The position numbers and the translations under genes are program-made. The notes under the pieces were generated by a model that was given only the letters and a program-made list of their open reading frames with translations, was not told the origin of the DNA and searched no databases. This document shows, in pieces, positions 62,378-64,000 of a stretch of 64,000 nucleotides of DNA. Positions within the stretch are counted from its first letter, which is position 1; each line of letters opens with the position of its first letter. Origin of the DNA: JAQGMV01 sp035626595 (lineage in GTDB: Bacteria > Pseudomonadota > Gammaproteobacteria > Burkholderiales > SG8-41); NCBI GenBank assembly GCA_035626595.1, contig DASPNJ010000103.1, forward strand, positions 1-64,000, given 5' to 3'.

Positions 62378-63389
62378 TGCGCGTGGCGGCGACGAACTCG
62401 TCCACTTTGCGGCGCGCGGCGCCGCTCCTGAGCGTCGCCACGGCGCGCTCGACGCCCTCGCGCAGGGTGGCCGCGAGGCCGGCGACGTATATCGACGCGC
62501 CGGCGTTGAGCGCCACGATGTCGTGCGCCGCGCCGCGTTCGCCTTCCAGCGCGCGAAGCAGCATCGCTTTCGACTCATCGACGCTCGACACGCGCACCGC
62601 GGCCGCATCCGCACGTGGCAGGCCGAAATCCTCCGGCGCGATCGTGTACTCGCTCACGTGCCCGTCGTTCAACTCTCCGACCATGGTCGGCCCGGCGAGC
62701 GAGATTTCGTCGAGACCCTCCGCGCCGTGCACGATCATGACGCGGCGGCTGCCGAGGCGCTCGAGCACGCGCACCTGGATACCCACGAGATCGGGGTGGA
62801 ACACCCCCATCACCTGCTGGCGCGCGCCTGCCGGATTGGTGAGCGGGCCGAGGATGTTGAAGAGCGTCTTGACGCCGAGCTCGCGGCGCACCGGCGCCGC
62901 GTGTTTCATGGCGCTGTGATGGTTGGGCGCGAACATGAAGCCCACGCCGGTGGCTTGAATCGTGCGCGCGACCTGATCGGGTTTGAGATCGATGTTCACC
63001 CCGAGCGCTTCGAGCACGTCCGCGCTGCCGCATTTGCTGGAGACCGAGCGGCCGCCGTGCTTCGCGATCTTCGCGCCGGCGGCGGCAGCCACGAACATCG
63101 CCGCGGTCGAGATGTTGAAGGTATGCGCGGAATCGCCGCCGGTGCCGCAGGTGTCGATCAATTGCGGCTCGTCGGGCACGGGCACGCGCGTGGCGAACTC
63201 GCGCATCACCTCGGCGGCGGCGGCGATCTCGCCGATCGTTTCCTTCTTCACGCGCAGCCCGATCAGGATCGCGCCGATCAACGTCGGCGAAACCTCTCCG
63301 CTCATGATCGCGCGCATGAGCGAGAGCATCTCCTCGCGGAAGATCTCGCGGTGCTCGATGACGCGATTCAGCGCTTCCTGCGCAGTCAT
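62370..63389 (-). CDS. trpD: anthranilate phosphoribosyltransferase
   Basis: Tryptophan enzyme of 339 residues. IDTCGTGGDSAHTFNISTA (phosphoribosyl-binding), KHGGRSVSSKCGSADVLEAL, and MKHAAPVRRELGVKTLFNIL are family motifs. Length standard. ATG at 63389 overlaps the trpG stop by 4 bp (ATGA). Confidence 0.97.
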   Translation of the reverse strand: MTAQEALNRVIEHREIFREEMLSLMRAIMSGEVSPTLIGAILIGLRVKKETIGEIAAAAEVMREFATRVPVPDEPQLIDTCGTGGDSAHTFNISTAAMFVAAAAGAKIAKHGGRSVSSKCGSADVLEALGVNIDLKPDQVARTIQATGVGFMFAPNHHSAMKHAAPVRRELGVKTLFNILGPLTNPAGARQQVMGVFHPDLVGIQVRVLERLGSRRVMIVHGAEGLDEISLAGPTMVGELNDGHVSEYTIAPEDFGLPRADAAAVRVSSVDESKAMLLRALEGERGAAHDIVALNAGASIYVAGLAATLREGVERAVATLRSGAARRKVDEFVAATRNV

Positions 63390-63958
63390 GGCCGCTTCTC
63401 GTCGAGAAAGTTGCGCAGCAGCTCGTGCCCGCGCTCGGTCAGTATCGATTCGGGGTGGAACTGCACGCCCTCGACCGGCAGGCTCCTGTGGCGCACGCCC
63501 ATGATCTCGCCGTCATCGCTCCACGCGGTCACCTCGAGGCACTCGGGCAGCGAGTCGCGCTCGATCACGAGCGAGTGATAGCGCGTCGCCTGCAGCGGGT
63601 TCGGCAGCTCGCGGAAAACGCCTTCGCCGGTATGTCTGATCGCCGAGGTCTTGCCGTGCATGACTGCGCGCGCGTGCACGATGCGCCCGCCGAACGCTTG
63701 CCCGATGCTCTGGTGTCCGAGGCACACGCCCAGGAGCGGTATCTTGCCCGCGAAGCGCTCGATGAGCGGCACCGAGACGCCGGCCTCGTTGGGCGTGCAG
63801 GGTCCCGGGGAGATGACGATACGCTGCGGATTCATCGCGGCGATCTCGTCCAGCGTCACCTCGTCGTTGCGCCGCACGACGACCTCTTCCCCGAGCTCGC
63901 CCAGGTACTGGACCAGGTTGTAGGTGAAGGAATCGTAGTTGTCGATCATCAACAGCAT
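63386..63958 (-). CDS. trpG: anthranilate synthase component II (glutamine amidotransferase)
   Basis: Supplies ammonia from glutamine to TrpE. The 190-residue product starts MLLMIDNYDSFTYNLVQYL; catalytic Cys is in GVCLGHQSIGQAFGG (about residue 79) and the His-Glu pair in VEGVQFHPESILTERG. Could also serve PabA. The trpE gene expected upstream is beyond the window; only an uncertain tail (a frame reading GDSTGGMR then stop) is visible at 63971-64000. Confidence 0.95.
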   Translation of the reverse strand: MLLMIDNYDSFTYNLVQYLGELGEEVVVRRNDEVTLDEIAAMNPQRIVISPGPCTPNEAGVSVPLIERFAGKIPLLGVCLGHQSIGQAFGGRIVHARAVMHGKTSAIRHTGEGVFRELPNPLQATRYHSLVIERDSLPECLEVTAWSDDGEIMGVRHRSLPVEGVQFHPESILTERGHELLRNFLDEKRP

Positions 63959-64000
63959 GGCCCTGCAATTATCTCATGCCCCCCGTAGAATCGCCCCGCA

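Noticed and set aside
63959..64000. End of trpE at the window edge
   Set aside because: A frame reading GDSTGGMR then stop could be its tail, but 30 bases are too few to support the call.

Overview
The window is a high-GC, gene-dense chromosomal segment that looks betaproteobacterial, probably from an uncultured Burkholderiales-like lineage. The evidence is two intact Bug/TctC-type periplasmic binding proteins plus a remnant of a third, the order rsmI-lpoA-yraN-gmhA/diaA-dolP, the blocks tyrS/M23 peptidase/erpA/argC/rpsI/rplM and trpGDC-coq7, and a double-length UvrA. No rRNA, tRNA, phage, insertion sequence or CRISPR array was seen.

Layout: (1) 1-7.7 kb is core: pyrC (cut by the window edge), rsmI, lpoA, yraN, a SIS isomerase, a DolP-like lipoprotein, rfaE2, and a minus-strand birA-coaX-SPOR operon. 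(2) 7.8-15.8 kb holds two solute-binding proteins, glnS, a Bug remnant, and a tightly coupled operon of papain-like peptidase, RLAN/RimK-type ATP-grasp ligase and GCS2-type ligase, followed by an N-formylglutamate amidohydrolase. This looks like a peptide or amide synthesis or modification pathway of unknown product. (3) 15.9-35.5 kb is accessory and catabolic: a diguanylate cyclase, dehydrogenases, a coupled Bug/formamidase/ketopantoate-reductase-like operon, EttA, a Mut7-C protein, a hydrolase, an LLM flavoenzyme and a Tat-exported molybdenum hydroxylase. It ends with a selenoprotein locus in which a TGA codon inside a UGSC motif is followed by a perfect stem-loop. (4) 35.6-47.4 kb has the 1909-residue UvrA, an SDR, pirin, pdxH, a phosphate transporter with its DUF47 partner, and an MFS gene preceded by a deleted EamA gene. 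(5) 47.5-64 kb has SWIB, two TPM proteins, two MsrA enzymes, fbp, tyrS, an M23 peptidase, erpA, argC, rpsI-rplM, ydcF, osmC, coq7 and trpGDC.

A striking layer on top of the genes is a set of interspersed repeats. Family A (hairpin around GGGAAACC/GGTTTCCC) occurs eight times, always downstream of a gene and in the same orientation as it. Family B (GTAGGGTGCGC...GCGCACCCTACG) occurs six times, supplies the stop codon of three genes and lies in-frame inside uvrA. Family C (GCTACTTTTTGCGCC...GGCGCGTCG) occurs four times. GTGACG iterons flank rfaE2. Most genes are in short, overlapping, translationally coupled operons with ATGA or GTGA junctions.

The two best candidates for under-described biology are the UGSC selenoprotein locus (32.1-35.5 kb) and the peptidase/ATP-grasp/GCS2/amidohydrolase operon (11.5-15.8 kb).
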